59,168 bases of DNA from Oscillospiraceae bacterium (GTDB lineage Bacteria; Bacillota; Clostridia; Oscillospirales; Ruminococcaceae): positions 1 through 59,168 of the forward strand of contig JAUNJJ010000009.1 in NCBI GenBank assembly GCA_030533325.1. The letters are read 5' to 3'. The position numbers and the translations under genes are program-made. Shown here piece after piece: positions 8,202 to 18,405 of this stretch. How positions within the stretch are numbered: position 1 is the stretch's first letter; each line of letters starts with the position of its first letter. Below the pieces are notes generated by a model. It did no database searches. It worked only from the letters and a program-made list of their open reading frames with translations, and was not told the origin of the DNA.

Positions 8202-8825
8202 ATGTCTAAGGTTTCAGTATTTGATATGAATGGTAAGCAGGTTGCAGAAACTGAGCTTTCCGATGCTATTTTCGGAATTGAGCCAAATGAAGCTGTTATG
8301 CACGCAATGGTAGTAAACTACCTCGCAAATCAGCGTCAGGGTACACAGTCAACACTTACTCGTACAGAAGTACGCGGAGGCGGCAGAAAGCCATGGAGAC
8401 AGAAGGGAACAGGTCATGCAAGACAGGGTTCTATCCGTGCTCCTCAGTGGGTTCATGGTGGTGTTGCAATTGGTCCTAAGCCAAGAGACTACAGATATTC
8501 TCTTAACAAGAAGGTAAGAAGACTCGCTATGAAGTCTGCATTATCAGTTAAGCTTCAGGACGAAAATCTTCTCGTTCTCGATTCAATCAGAATGGAAGAA
8601 TTCAAAACAAAGACAATCGTTCAGATGTTAAAGGCTCTCAACGTTGAAGGCAAGGCTCTTATAGTTATGCCTGAAGTTGACAAGAAGGTTATCAAGAGCG
8701 CTGCAAACATCCCAGGCGTAAAGACAACACTCGTTAATACACTGAATGTTTATGATATATTAAACTACGACAAGTTTATTGTTGTTCAGGATGCAGTAGC
8801 TAAAATCGAGGAGGTGTACGCATAA
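8202..8825 (+). CDS. rplD: 50S ribosomal protein L4
   Basis: The protein has 207 residues. The extended tunnel-lining loop is recognisable: [20 protein letters not shown] followed by [14 protein letters not shown]. The C-terminal globular region contains [21 protein letters not shown]4 binds domain I of 23S rRNA and lines the exit tunnel. In enterobacteria it is also the autogenous repressor of the S10 operon; whether it acts on the long leader here is unknown. It overlaps the start of rplW by one base (TAATG), so translation is coupled. Confidence 0.97.
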   Translation: MSKVSVFDMNGKQVAETELSDAIFGIEPNEAVMHAMVVNYLANQRQGTQSTLTRTEVRGGGRKPWRQKGTGHARQGSIRAPQWVHGGVAIGPKPRDYRYSLNKKVRRLAMKSALSVKLQDENLLVLDSIRMEEFKTKTIVQMLKALNVEGKALIVMPEVDKKVIKSAANIPGVKTTLVNTLNVYDILNYDKFIVVQDAVAKIEEVYA

Positions 8826-9118
8826 TGAAGGCACCACAGGATATCATTATCAAGCCTATCATCACAGAGAGAAGTATGGATGCTCTCCAGACAGGAAAGT
8901 ACACATTTAAGGTTGATAAGAACGCTAACAAAATCGAAATCAGAGAAGCAGTAGAAAAGCTTTTCGGAGTAGAAGTTGCAAAGGTTAATACAATTAACTG
9001 CAACGGCCGTACAAAACGCGTAGGCAGATATGTAGGCAAGACAGCTGACTGGAAGAAGGCTATCGTTACACTTAAGGAAGATTCAAAGACAATCGAATTC
9101 TTCGACGGTATGATCTGA
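8825..9118 (+). CDS. rplW: 50S ribosomal protein L23
   Basis: The protein has 97 residues with the L23 core: [20 protein letters not shown], then [21 protein letters not shown]23 sits at the tunnel exit and is a docking point for trigger factor and signal recognition particle. The start codon overlaps the rplD stop. A gap of about 80 bases with its own GGAG follows before rplB. Confidence 0.97.
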   Translation: MKAPQDIIIKPIITERSMDALQTGKYTFKVDKNANKIEIREAVEKLFGVEVAKVNTINCNGRTKRVGRYVGKTADWKKAIVTLKEDSKTIEFFDGMI

Positions 9119-9199
9119 TAAGTCAGATTTATTAAAGACTGAAAAGTTATGTATGGGAGTAATGCTCCCGCGAAAAACGCATTTTAAGGAGTGAATATA

Positions 9200-10033
9200 A
9201 TGGCAATCAGAACATACAAGCCGACAACACCATCTCGTCGTCAGATGACATGTACAGATTATTCAGAGTTGTCAAAGGTTGCTCCGGAGAAAAGTTTACT
9301 TGAGCCATTAAAGAATAAATCAGGTAGAAACAGCTACGGAAGAATAACAGTTCGCCACAGAGGCGGCGCAAACAAGAGAAAGTATCGTATCATCGACTTC
9401 AAGCGTGATAAGGATATGATGGACGCTAAGGTAATTACTCTTGAGTACGATCCGAACCGTTCAGCACACATCGCACTTCTTCAGTATGAAGACGGTGAAA
9501 AGAGATACATCATCGCACCTAACGGACTTAAGGTTGGCGATACAGTAAGAAGTGGATCTGACGCTGATATCAAGCCAGGTAACGCACTTGCACTTGCTGA
9601 CATCCCGGTAGGTACATTCATTCACAACATCGAACTTTATCCGGGCAAGGGAGCTCAGCTCGTTCGTTCAGCTGGTAACATGGCTCAGCTTATGGCTAAG
9701 GAAGGTGCTTACGCTCTTCTCAGACTCCCTTCAGGCGAATTAAGAAACGTACCGATCCAGTGTAAGGCTACAGTTGGTCAGGTAGGTAATATCGATCACG
9801 AAAACGTTAATTACGGTAAAGCAGGAAGAAAGCGTCACATGGGCTGGAGACCTACAGTACGTGGTTCTGTAATGAACCCTTGCGATCACCCACACGGTGG
9901 TGGTGAAGGTAAGTCACCAATCGGACGTCCGGGTCCTGTTACTCCTTGGGGCAAGCCAACACTTGGCTACAAGACTCGTAAGAAGCATAACCGTTCTGAC
10001 AAGTACATCGTAAAACGCAGAAACGGTAAATAA
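9200..10033 (+). CDS. rplB: 50S ribosomal protein L2
   Basis: The protein has 277 residues from the ATG at 9200 (AAGGAGTGAATATA upstream; the in-frame GTG at 9191 overlaps the ribosome-binding site). It begins [14 protein letters not shown] and contains the strongly conserved C-terminal segment [20 protein letters not shown], with the histidine that approaches the peptidyl-transferase centre, followed by [13 protein letters not shown]2 is required for subunit association and peptide-bond formation. Normal length and composition. Confidence 0.97.
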   Translation: MAIRTYKPTTPSRRQMTCTDYSELSKVAPEKSLLEPLKNKSGRNSYGRITVRHRGGANKRKYRIIDFKRDKDMMDAKVITLEYDPNRSAHIALLQYEDGEKRYIIAPNGLKVGDTVRSGSDADIKPGNALALADIPVGTFIHNIELYPGKGAQLVRSAGNMAQLMAKEGAYALLRLPSGELRNVPIQCKATVGQVGNIDHENVNYGKAGRKRHMGWRPTVRGSVMNPCDHPHGGGEGKSPIGRPGPVTPWGKPTLGYKTRKKHNRSDKYIVKRRNGK

Positions 10034-10055
10034 TTCTTGAAAGGAGGAAAAATAA

Positions 10056-10340
10056 ATGAGCAGAAGTATTAAGAAGGGACCTTTCGTTCAGGAAGTACTT
10101 TACAAGAGAGTTGTTCAGATGAATGAAGCTGGCGAAAAGAAGGTATTAAAGACCTGGAGCCGTTCTTCAACAATTTTCCCTGAGTTTGTTGGTCATACAT
10201 TTGCTGTTCATGACGGACGTAAGCATGTGCCTGTATATGTTACAGAAGACATGGTTGGTCACAAACTTGGTGAGTTTGCTCCTACAAGAACTTATAAGGG
10301 TCACGTTGGTTCAAAAACATCAAATAACGGTAAGAAATAA
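10056..10340 (+). CDS. rpsS: 30S ribosomal protein S19
   Basis: The protein has 94 residues with the typical opening [14 protein letters not shown] and the motif [21 protein letters not shown]19 sits in the head of the small subunit with S13 and contacts the A-site finger. AAGGAGG lies nine bases before its start, 22 bases after rplB. Confidence 0.97.
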   Translation: MSRSIKKGPFVQEVLYKRVVQMNEAGEKKVLKTWSRSSTIFPEFVGHTFAVHDGRKHVPVYVTEDMVGHKLGEFAPTRTYKGHVGSKTSNNGKK

Positions 10341-10358
10341 GGAAAGGAGGACTTCACT

Positions 10359-10694
10359 ATGGAAGCAAGAGCTTATTTAAGAAATGTCCGCATTTCACCA
10401 AGAAAAGTTAAGATTGTACTTGACCTTATCAGAAATAAGCCGGTTGACTATGCTATGGCAGTATTAAAGCACACACCAAAGGCAGCATGTGAAGACATCG
10501 AAAAGCTTTTAAAGTCTGCTATTGCCAATGCTGAAAACAACAATGACATGGATAAGGAAAGACTCTATGTTGCAGAGTGCTTTGTTTCTCCTGGATCAAC
10601 TATGAAGCGCATAATGCCAAGAGCACAGGGCAGAGCTTATAGAATTCTTAAGAGAACATCACACATCACTATGGTATTAAAGGAAAAAGAATAA
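10359..10694 (+). CDS. rplV: 50S ribosomal protein L22
   Basis: The 111-residue protein begins [20 protein letters not shown] and has the tunnel-lining beta-hairpin region [20 protein letters not shown], where changes in other bacteria alter macrolide binding. L22 contacts all domains of 23S rRNA. It lies 18 bases after rpsS with an AAAGGAGG site. Length is standard. Confidence 0.97.
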   Translation: MEARAYLRNVRISPRKVKIVLDLIRNKPVDYAMAVLKHTPKAACEDIEKLLKSAIANAENNNDMDKERLYVAECFVSPGSTMKRIMPRAQGRAYRILKRTSHITMVLKEKE

Positions 10695-10714
10695 TCCCAA
10701 ATAGGAGGTAGACT

Positions 10715-11458
10715 ATGGGCCAGAAGGTAAATCCACACGGTTTCCGTGTTGGCGTTATTAAGGATTGGGATTCACGTTGGTACGCTAACAAGGCTGCTTT
10801 CGGCGATATGCTCGTTGAAGACTACAACGTACGTAACTTCATCAAGAAGAGACTTTACGCTGCTGGTGTAGCAAGAGTAGAAATCGAACGTTTTGCAGAC
10901 AAGACAAGAATCCACATCCACTGTGCAAAGCCAGGTATCGTAATCGGTAAGGGCGGCGCTGAAATTGAAAAGCTCCGTTTACAGGTTGAAAAGATGATGG
11001 CAGGCAGTTCACAGGTATTAATAAACATTGTAGAAGTTAAGCAGCCGGATCTCAACGCACAGCTCGTTGCTGAAAAGATTGCACTTGATCTTGAAAACAG
11101 AATCTCATTCAGACGTGCTATGAAGCAGTCAATCGGACGTGCAATCAGACTTGGTGCAAAGGGTATCAAGACAAGAGTTTCAGGTCGTTTAGGCGGTGCT
11201 GAAATCGCAAGAGCAGAAAGCTACAACGAAGGTACTATTCCGCTTCAGACAATCAGAGCTGATATCGACTATGGTACTGCAGAAGCTCACACAACATACG
11301 GACGTCTCGGCGTTAAGGTATGGATCTACAAGGGTGAAATTCTCAAGGGTGAATCTCCGGACAAGAACGAAGACAAGGCACCTGCAAGAAAGAGACGTGA
11401 TGACAACAAGTCATTCCGTAAGCCAAGAAACAAAAAAGATGAAGGAGGTAACCAGTAA
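10715..11458 (+). CDS. rpsC: 30S ribosomal protein S3
   Basis: This 247-residue protein begins [18 protein letters not shown]. It contains a type-II KH domain with the nucleic-acid-binding loop [14 protein letters not shown], and the C-terminal domain motif [21 protein letters not shown] basic tail of about 30 residues ([20 protein letters not shown]) extends it beyond the common 215-220 residues; such tails are usual in clostridial S3. S3 lines the mRNA entry channel and contributes helicase activity. It overlaps rplP by one base. Confidence 0.97.
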   Translation: MGQKVNPHGFRVGVIKDWDSRWYANKAAFGDMLVEDYNVRNFIKKRLYAAGVARVEIERFADKTRIHIHCAKPGIVIGKGGAEIEKLRLQVEKMMAGSSQVLINIVEVKQPDLNAQLVAEKIALDLENRISFRRAMKQSIGRAIRLGAKGIKTRVSGRLGGAEIARAESYNEGTIPLQTIRADIDYGTAEAHTTYGRLGVKVWIYKGEILKGESPDKNEDKAPARKRRDDNKSFRKPRNKKDEGGNQ

Positions 11459-11883
11459 TGCTACTTCCAAAGAGAGTTAAATATCGTCGTGTCCACAGAG
11501 GTCGTATGACAGGTAAGGCACTTCGCGGAAATAAAGTATCAAATGGTGAATATGGTTTACAGGCTCTTCAGCCAGCTTGGATTACTTCAAATCAGATCGA
11601 AGCAGCCCGTATCGCAATGACAAGATATATCAAGCGTAACGGTAAGGTTTGGATCAAGGTATTCCCTGATAAGCCGGTTACAAAGAAGCCACTTGGAACT
11701 CGAATGGGTTCTGGTAAAGGTGCACCTGAATATTGGGTAGCTGTAGTTAAGCCAGGCAGAGTAATGTTTGAAATTGCCGGCGTATCTGAAGAACAGGCAA
11801 GAGAGGCTATGCGTCTTGCTATGCACAAGCTCCCTATCAAGTGTAAGTTCGTTAAGAAGGAAACAGAGGGAGGCGAGCAGTAA
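11458..11883 (+). CDS. rplP: 50S ribosomal protein L16
   Basis: This 141-residue protein begins [20 protein letters not shown] and contains [20 protein letters not shown], the loop approaching the A-site tRNA. L16 is a late-assembly protein needed for the peptidyl-transferase centre. Its start overlaps the rpsC stop and its stop overlaps the rpmC start (TAATG both times), so three genes are translationally coupled. Confidence 0.97.
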   Translation: MLLPKRVKYRRVHRGRMTGKALRGNKVSNGEYGLQALQPAWITSNQIEAARIAMTRYIKRNGKVWIKVFPDKPVTKKPLGTRMGSGKGAPEYWVAVVKPGRVMFEIAGVSEEQAREAMRLAMHKLPIKCKFVKKETEGGEQ

Positions 11884-12086
11884 TGAAGGCAACTGATATA
11901 AAAGAATTATCTGTTGAAGAAATGAATAACAAACTGGAAGATCTTAAGCAGGAGCTCTTCAATCTCCGCTTTCAGTTAGCTGTAAATCAGCTCGAAAATA
12001 CAGCTCGTTTAAAGGCTGTAAAGAAAGATATTGCTCGTATTAAGACTGTTCTCCGTGAACAGGAAATCAAGTCAGTACAGCAGTAA
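11883..12086 (+). CDS. rpmC: 50S ribosomal protein L29
   Basis: This 67-residue all-helical protein contains the L29 signature [20 protein letters not shown] followed by [20 protein letters not shown]. It sits beside L23 at the tunnel exit. Start overlaps the rplP stop; rpsQ follows after 18 bases with a GGGAGG site. Confidence 0.96.
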   Translation: MKATDIKELSVEEMNNKLEDLKQELFNLRFQLAVNQLENTARLKAVKKDIARIKTVLREQEIKSVQQ

Positions 12087-12104
12087 GAAAGGGAGGATTT
12101 AGCG

Positions 12105-12362
12105 ATGTCTGAAAGAAGTCTCAGAAAAACAAGAGTCGGTAAAGTAGTTAGCGACAAGATGGACAAGACAGTTGTTGTTGCTATCGTTGACAATGTTAAA
12201 CATCCACTTTACAAGAAGATCATCAAGAGAACTGTTAAGATGAAGGCTCACGATGAAAAGAATGAGTGCAGAATCGGCGACAGAGTAGAAATTATGGAAA
12301 CACGTCCACTCTCAAAGGATAAGAGATGGAGAGTTACAAACATAATTGAAAAGGCTAAGTAA
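12105..12362 (+). CDS. rpsQ: 30S ribosomal protein S17
   Basis: This 85-residue OB-fold protein contains [20 protein letters not shown] and [20 protein letters not shown], both diagnostic. S17 is a primary binder of the 5' domain of 16S rRNA. It is followed by a 65-base spacer before rplN, the longest in this part of the operon, in which I see no stable structure. Confidence 0.97.
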   Translation: MSERSLRKTRVGKVVSDKMDKTVVVAIVDNVKHPLYKKIIKRTVKMKAHDEKNECRIGDRVEIMETRPLSKDKRWRVTNIIEKAK

Positions 12363-12427
12363 TCAATCAAAATTTAATGATATTCACGCTGTAAATCAGC
12401 TTTAATTCTGAAAGGAGGAGAACGACT

Positions 12428-12796
12428 GTGATACAGATGCAGACTTACCTGAAGGTAGCAGACAACACTGGGGCTAAGGAACTCATGTGCATCAGAGTTT
12501 TAGGCGGTACACGCAGAAGATATGCAAATATCGGCGATGTAGTTGTAGCTTCTGTTAAGAAGGCAACACCCGGTGGCGTTGTTAAGAAGGGTGACGTTGT
12601 TAAAGCAGTTATCGTTCGTTCAGCAAAGGGCTTAAGAAGAGAGGATGGAACATACATCCGCTTCGATGAGAACGCTGCTGTAATTATTAAGGAAGACAAG
12701 AATCCAAAGGGTACACGTATATTCGGACCAGTAGCAAGAGAACTTCGTGACAAGGAATACACTAAGATTTTAAGCCTTGCACCAGAAGTATTATAA
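12428..12796 (+). CDS. rplN: 50S ribosomal protein L14
   Basis: The 122-residue protein starts at a GTG (12428), ten bases after AAAGGAGGAG. The GTG gives [20 protein letters not shown], which aligns with the canonical L14 start, whereas the internal ATG would remove conserved residues. Also visible are [20 protein letters not shown] and [15 protein letters not shown]14 lies at the subunit interface and is the binding site of the silencing factor RsfS. The start-codon choice is the only unusual point. Confidence 0.96.
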   Translation: MIQMQTYLKVADNTGAKELMCIRVLGGTRRRYANIGDVVVASVKKATPGGVVKKGDVVKAVIVRSAKGLRREDGTYIRFDENAAVIIKEDKNPKGTRIFGPVARELRDKEYTKILSLAPEVL

Positions 12797-12809
12797 TGGA
12801 GGTGTCATA

Positions 12810-13151
12810 ATGAGTAAAGTACACGTTAAAAAAGGTGACACAGTCGTATTGCTTACAGGTAAGTATAACGATAAATTCGAAGGCGCAAACAAGAGAAAGA
12901 CTGGTAAGGTTCTCGAAGTTAGCCCTAAGGAAGGCAAGGTAATCGTTGAAGGTATCAACTTTGTTACTAAGCATGTAAAGCCTACAAGAATGGGCCAGGT
13001 TGGCGGAATAGTTAAGGCAGAAGCTCCTATTTACGCATGCAAGGTTCAGCTCGTTTGCCCTAAGTGCGGCAAGCCAACAAGAGTAGGTCATACTTTTGAA
13101 GAAGACAAGAAGTTACGCGTTTGCAAAAAATGCGGAGCATCATTTAAGTAA
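12810..13151 (+). CDS. rplX: 50S ribosomal protein L24 with zinc-ribbon-like C-terminus
   Basis: The protein has 113 residues from the ATG at 12810 (GGAGGTGTCATA upstream; the longer frame overlaps rplN). The N-terminus is a KOW domain ([37 protein letters not shown]). The C-terminus carries two CxxC pairs, [11 protein letters not shown] and [11 protein letters not shown], consistent with a bound zinc as in many Gram-positive L24 proteins. L24 starts 50S assembly by binding the 5' end of 23S rRNA. Confidence 0.97.
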   Translation: MSKVHVKKGDTVVLLTGKYNDKFEGANKRKTGKVLEVSPKEGKVIVEGINFVTKHVKPTRMGQVGGIVKAEAPIYACKVQLVCPKCGKPTRVGHTFEEDKKLRVCKKCGASFK

Positions 13152-13163
13152 AGGAGAAACGAC

Positions 13164-13703
13164 ATGGCTAGAATGAAGGATTACTATAATAGCACTGTAG
13201 CTCCTGCTATGATGAAGAAGTTTGGCTACAAGAGCGTTATGCAGATTCCGAAGCTTGACAAGATTGTTATCAATGTTGGTGCTGGTGAAGCTAAGGAAAA
13301 TGCCAAAGTTATCGACGCAATCATGACAGACCTCGCTGCTATCACAGGTCAGAAGCCTGTAATCTGCCGCGCTAAGAAGTCAGTTGCTAACTTTAAGCTT
13401 CGTGAAGGAATGCCTATCGGTGTTAAGGTTACATTAAGAAATGAACGTATGTACGAATTCATCGACAAGTTCTTTAATGTATCATTACCTCGAGTTCGTG
13501 ACTTCAGAGGTATCAACCCTAATTCATTTGACGGAAGAGGAAACTATTCAACAGGTATCAAGGAACAGTTAATCTTCCCTGAAATTGAATATGATAAGAT
13601 TGATAAGGTTAGAGGCATGGATATCAACTTTATCACAACAGCTAACACTGATGAAGAAGCAAAAGAGCTCCTCACACTTATGGGCGCTCCGTTTGCTAAG
13701 TAA
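13164..13703 (+). CDS. rplE: 50S ribosomal protein L5
   Basis: This 179-residue protein contains the diagnostic [20 protein letters not shown] and the segment [21 protein letters not shown]5 forms the 5S rRNA complex with L18 and contacts the P-site tRNA. It is 12 bases after rplX and 17 before the S14 gene. Confidence 0.97.
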   Translation: MARMKDYYNSTVAPAMMKKFGYKSVMQIPKLDKIVINVGAGEAKENAKVIDAIMTDLAAITGQKPVICRAKKSVANFKLREGMPIGVKVTLRNERMYEFIDKFFNVSLPRVRDFRGINPNSFDGRGNYSTGIKEQLIFPEIEYDKIDKVRGMDINFITTANTDEEAKELLTLMGAPFAK

Positions 13704-13720
13704 TGCGGGAGGTTTTGTAA

Positions 13721-13906
13721 ATGGCTAAGAAGGCAATGGTTTTAAAGCAGCAGAAAACTCCTAAGTTCTCCACACGTGCTTACAGCAGATGTAAGATTTG
13801 TGGCAGACCACATGCTTACCTCAGAAAGTTCGGCATCTGCCGTATCTGCTTCAGAGAGTTAGCTAATGATGGTCAGATTCCAGGAGTTAAGAAGGCTAGC
13901 TGGTAA
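13721..13906 (+). CDS. rpsZ: 30S ribosomal protein S14, zinc-binding (type Z)
   Basis: This 61-residue protein has four cysteines in [20 protein letters not shown] plus CF, the zinc-binding pattern of the short type-Z S14. The zinc-free type is about 89-100 residues. Type Z is the housekeeping form in most Firmicutes; zinc-independent paralogs appear elsewhere under zinc shortage and none is visible here. GGGAGG precedes it. Confidence 0.97.
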   Translation: MAKKAMVLKQQKTPKFSTRAYSRCKICGRPHAYLRKFGICRICFRELANDGQIPGVKKASW

Positions 13907-13929
13907 TATTACAAAGGAGGTAAATTAGC

Positions 13930-14328
13930 ATGCAGATTACTGATACTATAGCAGATTTATTAACAAGAATTCGTAATGCGAATTCAGCTAAGCACGCTAC
14001 GGTTGATGTTCCGGCTTCAAATGTAAAGAAGGCTATAACACAGATTCTTTTAGATGAAGGTTATATCAAGAGCTTTCAGATCATTGAAGATGGTAAGCAG
14101 GGTATCATAAGAATTACTCTTAAGTACGGTGCTAGCAAGTCACCTGTTATTACTGGCTTACGTAGGGTATCAAAACCAGGTTTGCGTATATATTCAAGTT
14201 GTGAGGATATGCCTAAGGTAAGAAAGGGTCTTGGTATTGCAGTTGTTTCCACATCAAAGGGAATCATGACTGACAAGAAGGCTCGTGAACTTAACGTAGG
14301 CGGCGAAGTTCTCGCATTTGTATGGTAA
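13930..14328 (+). CDS. rpsH: 30S ribosomal protein S8
   Basis: The 132-residue protein begins [20 protein letters not shown] and ends with [20 protein letters not shown] and GGEVLAFVW, all diagnostic. S8 binds the central domain of 16S rRNA and in enterobacteria represses the spc operon by binding near the rplE start; no such structure is recognised here. AAAGGAGG precedes the start. Confidence 0.97.
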   Translation: MQITDTIADLLTRIRNANSAKHATVDVPASNVKKAITQILLDEGYIKSFQIIEDGKQGIIRITLKYGASKSPVITGLRRVSKPGLRIYSSCEDMPKVRKGLGIAVVSTSKGIMTDKKARELNVGGEVLAFVW

Positions 14329-14340
14329 GGAGGACACATA

Positions 14341-14886
14341 ATGTCAAGAATAGGTAGAATGCCAATTAGTGTCCCAGCCGGCGTTGAAGTAAAGAACGAA
14401 AACAATCTTATTACTGTAAAGGGCTCTAAGGGCGAAATCTCTAAGCAGTTTTCTAAAGAGCTGGGAATTGAAATAGCTGATGGTGTTATCACAGTAACAC
14501 GTCCATCAGAAAGCAAGAATCACAAGTCACTTCATGGTCTTACAAGAACACTCATCGCTAACATGATCGAAGGTGTTACAAACGGTTTCTCAAAGACTCT
14601 TGAAATCGAAGGTGTAGGTTACCGTGCAGCTAAGCAGGGTAAGGATCTCGTTATGAACCTTGGTTATTCACATCAGGTTATCATGCCTGAAAAGGATGGC
14701 ATCACAATCGATGTACCAAGTGCTAACAAGATTGTTATCAATGGTATCGACAAGCAGGCTGTTGGTCAGTTCGCTGCTGAAGTTCGCGAAAAGCGTCCAC
14801 CGGAGCCATATAAGGGCAAGGGTATCAGATACGAAGGCGAAAGAATTATCCGTAAAGAGGGTAAAGCCGGTAAGGGCAAGAAGTAA
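14341..14886 (+). CDS. rplF: 50S ribosomal protein L6
   Basis: The 181-residue protein begins MSRIGRMPISVPAGVEV and has the C-terminal signature VREKRPPEPYKGKGIRYEGE. L6 has two related beta-alpha domains and sits near the GTPase-associated centre. It is 12 bases after rpsH. Long frames on the opposite strand within it are shadows. Confidence 0.97.
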   Translation: MSRIGRMPISVPAGVEVKNENNLITVKGSKGEISKQFSKELGIEIADGVITVTRPSESKNHKSLHGLTRTLIANMIEGVTNGFSKTLEIEGVGYRAAKQGKDLVMNLGYSHQVIMPEKDGITIDVPSANKIVINGIDKQAVGQFAAEVREKRPPEPYKGKGIRYEGERIIRKEGKAGKGKK

Positions 14887-14904
14887 TAAAAGGAGTGAAT
14901 CGCA

Positions 14905-15264
14905 ATGGTTAAAAAGGCTGATAAAAAACAGGCTAGAGAAGCAAGACACCGCAGAGTCCGTGAAAAGATTTCCGGCACACCGGAGCGTCCACGTCTTAAT
15001 GTTTTTCGCTCCACAAAGCACATCTACGCTCAGGTTATTGATGACGTAAATGGTGTTACACTTGCTTCTGCTTCAAGTCTTTCAAAGGACTTTGACGGAA
15101 ACGGCGGAAATAAGGACGGTGCTCGCAAGGTAGGTCAGATGATTGCTAAGAGTGCACTTGATAAGGGTATCACTAATGTTGTATTCGACAGAGGCGGTAA
15201 CGTTTATCATGGTCGTATCAAAGAGCTTGCTGAATCTGCCCGCGAAAACGGATTACAGTTCTAA
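14905..15264 (+). CDS. rplR: 50S ribosomal protein L18
   Basis: This 119-residue protein contains [20 protein letters not shown] and HIYAQVIDD, followed by [21 protein letters not shown]18 delivers 5S rRNA to the central protuberance with L5. AAGGAGTGAATCGCA precedes the ATG. Confidence 0.97.
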   Translation: MVKKADKKQAREARHRRVREKISGTPERPRLNVFRSTKHIYAQVIDDVNGVTLASASSLSKDFDGNGGNKDGARKVGQMIAKSALDKGITNVVFDRGGNVYHGRIKELAESARENGLQF

Positions 15265-15281
15265 TAAGGAGGTAAAGCGCT

Positions 15282-15782
15282 TTGGCTAAAATAGATGCTT
15301 CAAAACTGGAGCTTTCAGAAAAGGTTGTTTCCATTAACAGAGTTTCAAAGACTGTTAAGGGCGGTCGTATAATGAAGTTCTCTGCACTTGTAGTTGTAGG
15401 TGACGGAAACGGTACAGTAGGTTTTGGTCTTGGTAAGTCCGGTGAAGTTCCGGATGCTATCCGTAAGGGTATTGAAGATGCCAAGAAAAATCTTGTTAAG
15501 ATTTCTCTCAGAGGTACAACAATTCCTCATGAAATCATCGGTAAGTTCGGCGCAGGCAGTGTTCTTATGAAACCGGCTGCTCCTGGTACTGGTGTTATCG
15601 CTGGTGGTCCTGTTCGTGCCGTTGTTGAAATGGCTGGTATCAAGGATATCAGAACTAAGTCTCTTCGTTCAAACAATCCATGCAATGTAGTAAGAGCTAC
15701 AATCCAGGGATTAAGCGAATGCACATCAGCTAAGGAAGTTGCTGAAAAGAGAGGCAAAACAGTAAAAGAAATTTTAGGTTAA
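15282..15782 (+). CDS. rpsE: 30S ribosomal protein S5
   Basis: The 166-residue protein starts at a TTG (15282) ten bases after AAGGAGGTAAAG. No ATG occurs before the conserved domain, so the rare start is well supported. Seen: [40 protein letters not shown] and ELA-type C-terminal [16 protein letters not shown]. The N-terminal dsRBD-like fold and C-terminal domain are complete. S5 with S4 governs decoding fidelity. Confidence 0.97.
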   Translation: MAKIDASKLELSEKVVSINRVSKTVKGGRIMKFSALVVVGDGNGTVGFGLGKSGEVPDAIRKGIEDAKKNLVKISLRGTTIPHEIIGKFGAGSVLMKPAAPGTGVIAGGPVRAVVEMAGIKDIRTKSLRSNNPCNVVRATIQGLSECTSAKEVAEKRGKTVKEILG

Positions 15783-15795
15783 GGAGTGAGTTCAG

Positions 15796-15972
15796 ATGGC
15801 AAAAGAGATTAAGCTCGTAAAGAGCCTCATTAGTTGTAAGAAAAACCAGATTGACACAGCTCATTCACTTGGACTTAAGAAAATCGGCGATGTAACAACT
15901 CAGCCGGATAACAGTCAGACAATGGGTAAGATCAAGACAATTTCTCACCTCGTTGAGGTTAAGGAAGTATAA
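15796..15972 (+). CDS. rpmD: 50S ribosomal protein L30
   Basis: This 58-residue protein runs from the ATG at 15796 to TAA at 15970-15972, preceded by AAGGAGTGAG overlapping the rpsE stop. It contains [20 protein letters not shown] and [16 protein letters not shown], typical of bacterial L30. It lies in its conserved place between rpsE and rplO. Confidence 0.95.
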   Translation: MAKEIKLVKSLISCKKNQIDTAHSLGLKKIGDVTTQPDNSQTMGKIKTISHLVEVKEV

Positions 15973-15992
15973 AGCAAGGAGGTGCACAAGCT

Positions 15993-16430
15993 ATGAAGTT
16001 ACACGAATTAACTCCTGCACAGCCTGCTAAGGCTTGCAAGCGTATTGGTAGAGGTAACGGTTCTGGTAACGGTAAGACTGCAGGTAAGGGTCACAAGGGC
16101 CAGAAGGCTCGTTCAGGCGGCGGCGTACGTATTGGTTTCGAAGGTGGACAGATGCCTTTAATGAGACGTATTCCAAAGAGAGGCTTTAACAATATATTTG
16201 CAACTAAGTATGCTATCATCAACGTTTCAGATCTCAACAGATTTAACGACGGTGACGTAGTAGGTGTTACAGAATTAATCGCAGCTGGTTTAGTAAAGAA
16301 AGAGTATGATGGCGTTAAGGTTTTAGGTAACGGCGACATCACAGTAAAGGTTACAGTTAAGGCCGCTAAGTTCTCTAAGTCAGCAGTAGAGAAAATTGAG
16401 AAAGCCGGTGGGAAGACTGAGGTGATGTAA
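15993..16430 (+). CDS. rplO: 50S ribosomal protein L15
   Basis: The 145-residue protein begins [20 protein letters not shown] and has the glycine/basic N-terminal extension ([20 protein letters not shown]) followed by [16 protein letters not shown]15 is a core assembly protein of the large subunit. AAGGAGG precedes the start, and secY begins two bases after its stop. Confidence 0.97.
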   Translation: MKLHELTPAQPAKACKRIGRGNGSGNGKTAGKGHKGQKARSGGGVRIGFEGGQMPLMRRIPKRGFNNIFATKYAIINVSDLNRFNDGDVVGVTELIAAGLVKKEYDGVKVLGNGDITVKVTVKAAKFSKSAVEKIEKAGGKTEVM

Positions 16431-16431
16431 T

Positions 16432-17751
16432 GTGCTCGAAACAATAAGAAATGCCTGGAAGGTTGAAGAAACCCGAAAGAAGCTTTTATACACATTACTA
16501 ATCATCTTTATCTTCAGAATCGGTTCGGTACTCGTTCCTGCTCCGTTCCTTGATACACAGGTACTTGGAGAGTGGATGAATGCCAACTCCGAAAACAATG
16601 CGTTAGGATATTTAAACCTGTTCTCAGGCGGATCAATGTCAAAGGCTACAGTGTTCGCACTTTCTATTCAGCCGTTCATTAACGCATCAATTATTGTTCA
16701 GTTATTAACTTATGCTCTTCCGCCTCTTGAGAGATTATCCAAAGAGGGTGAGGAAGGCCGTAAGAAAATCGATAAGATATCATCCGTTGTTTCCCTTGTA
16801 CTTGCTGTTTTTATGGCATTTGCATACTACCTTACAATGAAAAATGCCAAGGCTGTTACTTACAGAACAGGTTTTGAAGGCGTTTTCGCTGCTGTTGTAA
16901 TTATGGCAGTTTTCATTACCGGTGCCATGGCTGTTGTATGGCTTGGTAACAGAGTTAATGAAAAAGGTATTGGAAACGGTGTATCGATTCTCATCTTCAC
17001 AGGTATCATAGCAAACGGACCATCGGCAATCATCAGCATGATTGAAGCTGCTAAGAACAAGCCGAATCCTTATGTGTTTGTTGACCTGTTTGTACTGGTT
17101 TTGGCAGTATTCATTGTAGGATTTATCGTATTTATGAATGAATCTGAAAGAAGAATTCCGATTCAGTACGCAAAGAGAGTTGTTGGAAGAAAGCAGTACG
17201 GCGGACAGAGTACACATATACCGATAAAGGTATGTATGAGTGGTGTAATGCCAATCATCTTTGCAAACGCATTTGTATCACTGCCGATGACAATCGCTCT
17301 TTTCTTCCCTCCTAATACCAATGGTACATCATGGTGGGATAAATTCTATGCAGGATTTACACAGATTTTCTCTTACAGAAGTCCTGTATATGCAGTAGTG
17401 TTATTTTTCTTAATCATCGGATTCAATTACTTCTATGTTTCAATGCAGTATAATCCGGTTGAGATAGCTAATAATCTTCGTCAGAGTAACGGCGGTATTC
17501 CGGGTATCAGACCTGGTAAGCCAACTTCAGACTACATTCAGAGAGTTTTATTAAAGATTACTCTTGTTGGTGCAGTTTTCCTTGGCATAATCGCTGTAAT
17601 ACCATCAATCTTTGGTGCTATTTTCCCGGATCTCGGAAACCTTGCACTTGGTGGTACATCAATTCTTATCGTAGTAAGCGTTGCGCTTGAAACAGTAAGA
17701 ACACTCGAGTCACAGATTATGATGCGTCATCATAAAGGATTTCTTGAATAA
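16432..17751 (+). CDS. secY: Protein translocase subunit SecY
   Basis: This 439-residue, ten-helix membrane protein starts at a GTG (16432) with the ribosome-binding site GAGGTG inside the end of rplO. Family motifs seen: a plug/TM2 region [40 protein letters not shown], the cytoplasmic loop [16 protein letters not shown], and near the end [16 protein letters not shown]. SecY is the protein-conducting channel for Sec export, working with SecE/SecG and SecA. Placement between rplO and adk is the standard Firmicute order. Confidence 0.98.
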   Translation: MLETIRNAWKVEETRKKLLYTLLIIFIFRIGSVLVPAPFLDTQVLGEWMNANSENNALGYLNLFSGGSMSKATVFALSIQPFINASIIVQLLTYALPPLERLSKEGEEGRKKIDKISSVVSLVLAVFMAFAYYLTMKNAKAVTYRTGFEGVFAAVVIMAVFITGAMAVVWLGNRVNEKGIGNGVSILIFTGIIANGPSAIISMIEAAKNKPNPYVFVDLFVLVLAVFIVGFIVFMNESERRIPIQYAKRVVGRKQYGGQSTHIPIKVCMSGVMPIIFANAFVSLPMTIALFFPPNTNGTSWWDKFYAGFTQIFSYRSPVYAVVLFFLIIGFNYFYVSMQYNPVEIANNLRQSNGGIPGIRPGKPTSDYIQRVLLKITLVGAVFLGIIAVIPSIFGAIFPDLGNLALGGTSILIVVSVALETVRTLESQIMMRHHKGFLE

Positions 17752-17768
17752 TACAGGGGGATAATACT

Positions 17769-18401
17769 ATGAACTTAATATTACTCGGTGCTCCTGGTGC
17801 CGGCAAAGGTACACAGGCTGAAGTAATTTCAGAAGCACTTAATATACCACAGATTTCTACAGGAAACATGCTTCGTGAAGCTGTAAAGAACGGCACAGAA
17901 TATGGCCTCAAGGCTAAGGCTGCTATGGACAGCGGTGCTCTTGTTTCTGACGAAATCGTAATTGGTATTCTCAAGGACAGAATCGCATGTGACGACTGCA
18001 AGGGCGGCTTCATTCTTGATGGTTTCCCAAGAACAGTTCCACAGGCAGAAGCACTTGATGCAATGGGTGTAACCATTGATAAAGTTGTTGAAATTTTTGT
18101 TCCTGATGAAACAATAAAGCAGAGAGTATCAGGCAGAAGAGTCTGCAGCGGATGCGGTGCAACATATCACGTTGACTTTAAACCATCAAAGGTTGATGGA
18201 AAATGTGACAAGTGCGGTGCTGAAACAATCATTCGTAAGGATGACCAGCCGGAGACAGTTCTCGAAAGACTCGATGTATATCATAAGCAGACAGCTCCTC
18301 TTAAGGACTACTACAGCAAACAGGGTAAACTTGAAACAGTAGTAGGACAGGAAGAAGTATCAGAAACTTCAAAACTTACACTTAAGGCGGTTGGAGCTTA
18401 A
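17769..18401 (+). CDS. adk: Adenylate kinase (zinc-LID type)
   Basis: This 210-residue enzyme catalyses ATP + AMP = 2 ADP. The P-loop is [11 protein letters not shown] at residues 7-17; the AMP-binding region contains [11 protein letters not shown] and [12 protein letters not shown]. The LID has [19 protein letters not shown] then CDKCG, i.e. four cysteines that bind zinc as in Gram-positive adenylate kinases. It follows secY by 17 bases, and map starts four bases after it. Confidence 0.98.
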   Translation: MNLILLGAPGAGKGTQAEVISEALNIPQISTGNMLREAVKNGTEYGLKAKAAMDSGALVSDEIVIGILKDRIACDDCKGGFILDGFPRTVPQAEALDAMGVTIDKVVEIFVPDETIKQRVSGRRVCSGCGATYHVDFKPSKVDGKCDKCGAETIIRKDDQPETVLERLDVYHKQTAPLKDYYSKQGKLETVVGQEEVSETSKLTLKAVGA

Positions 18402-18405
18402 TTAT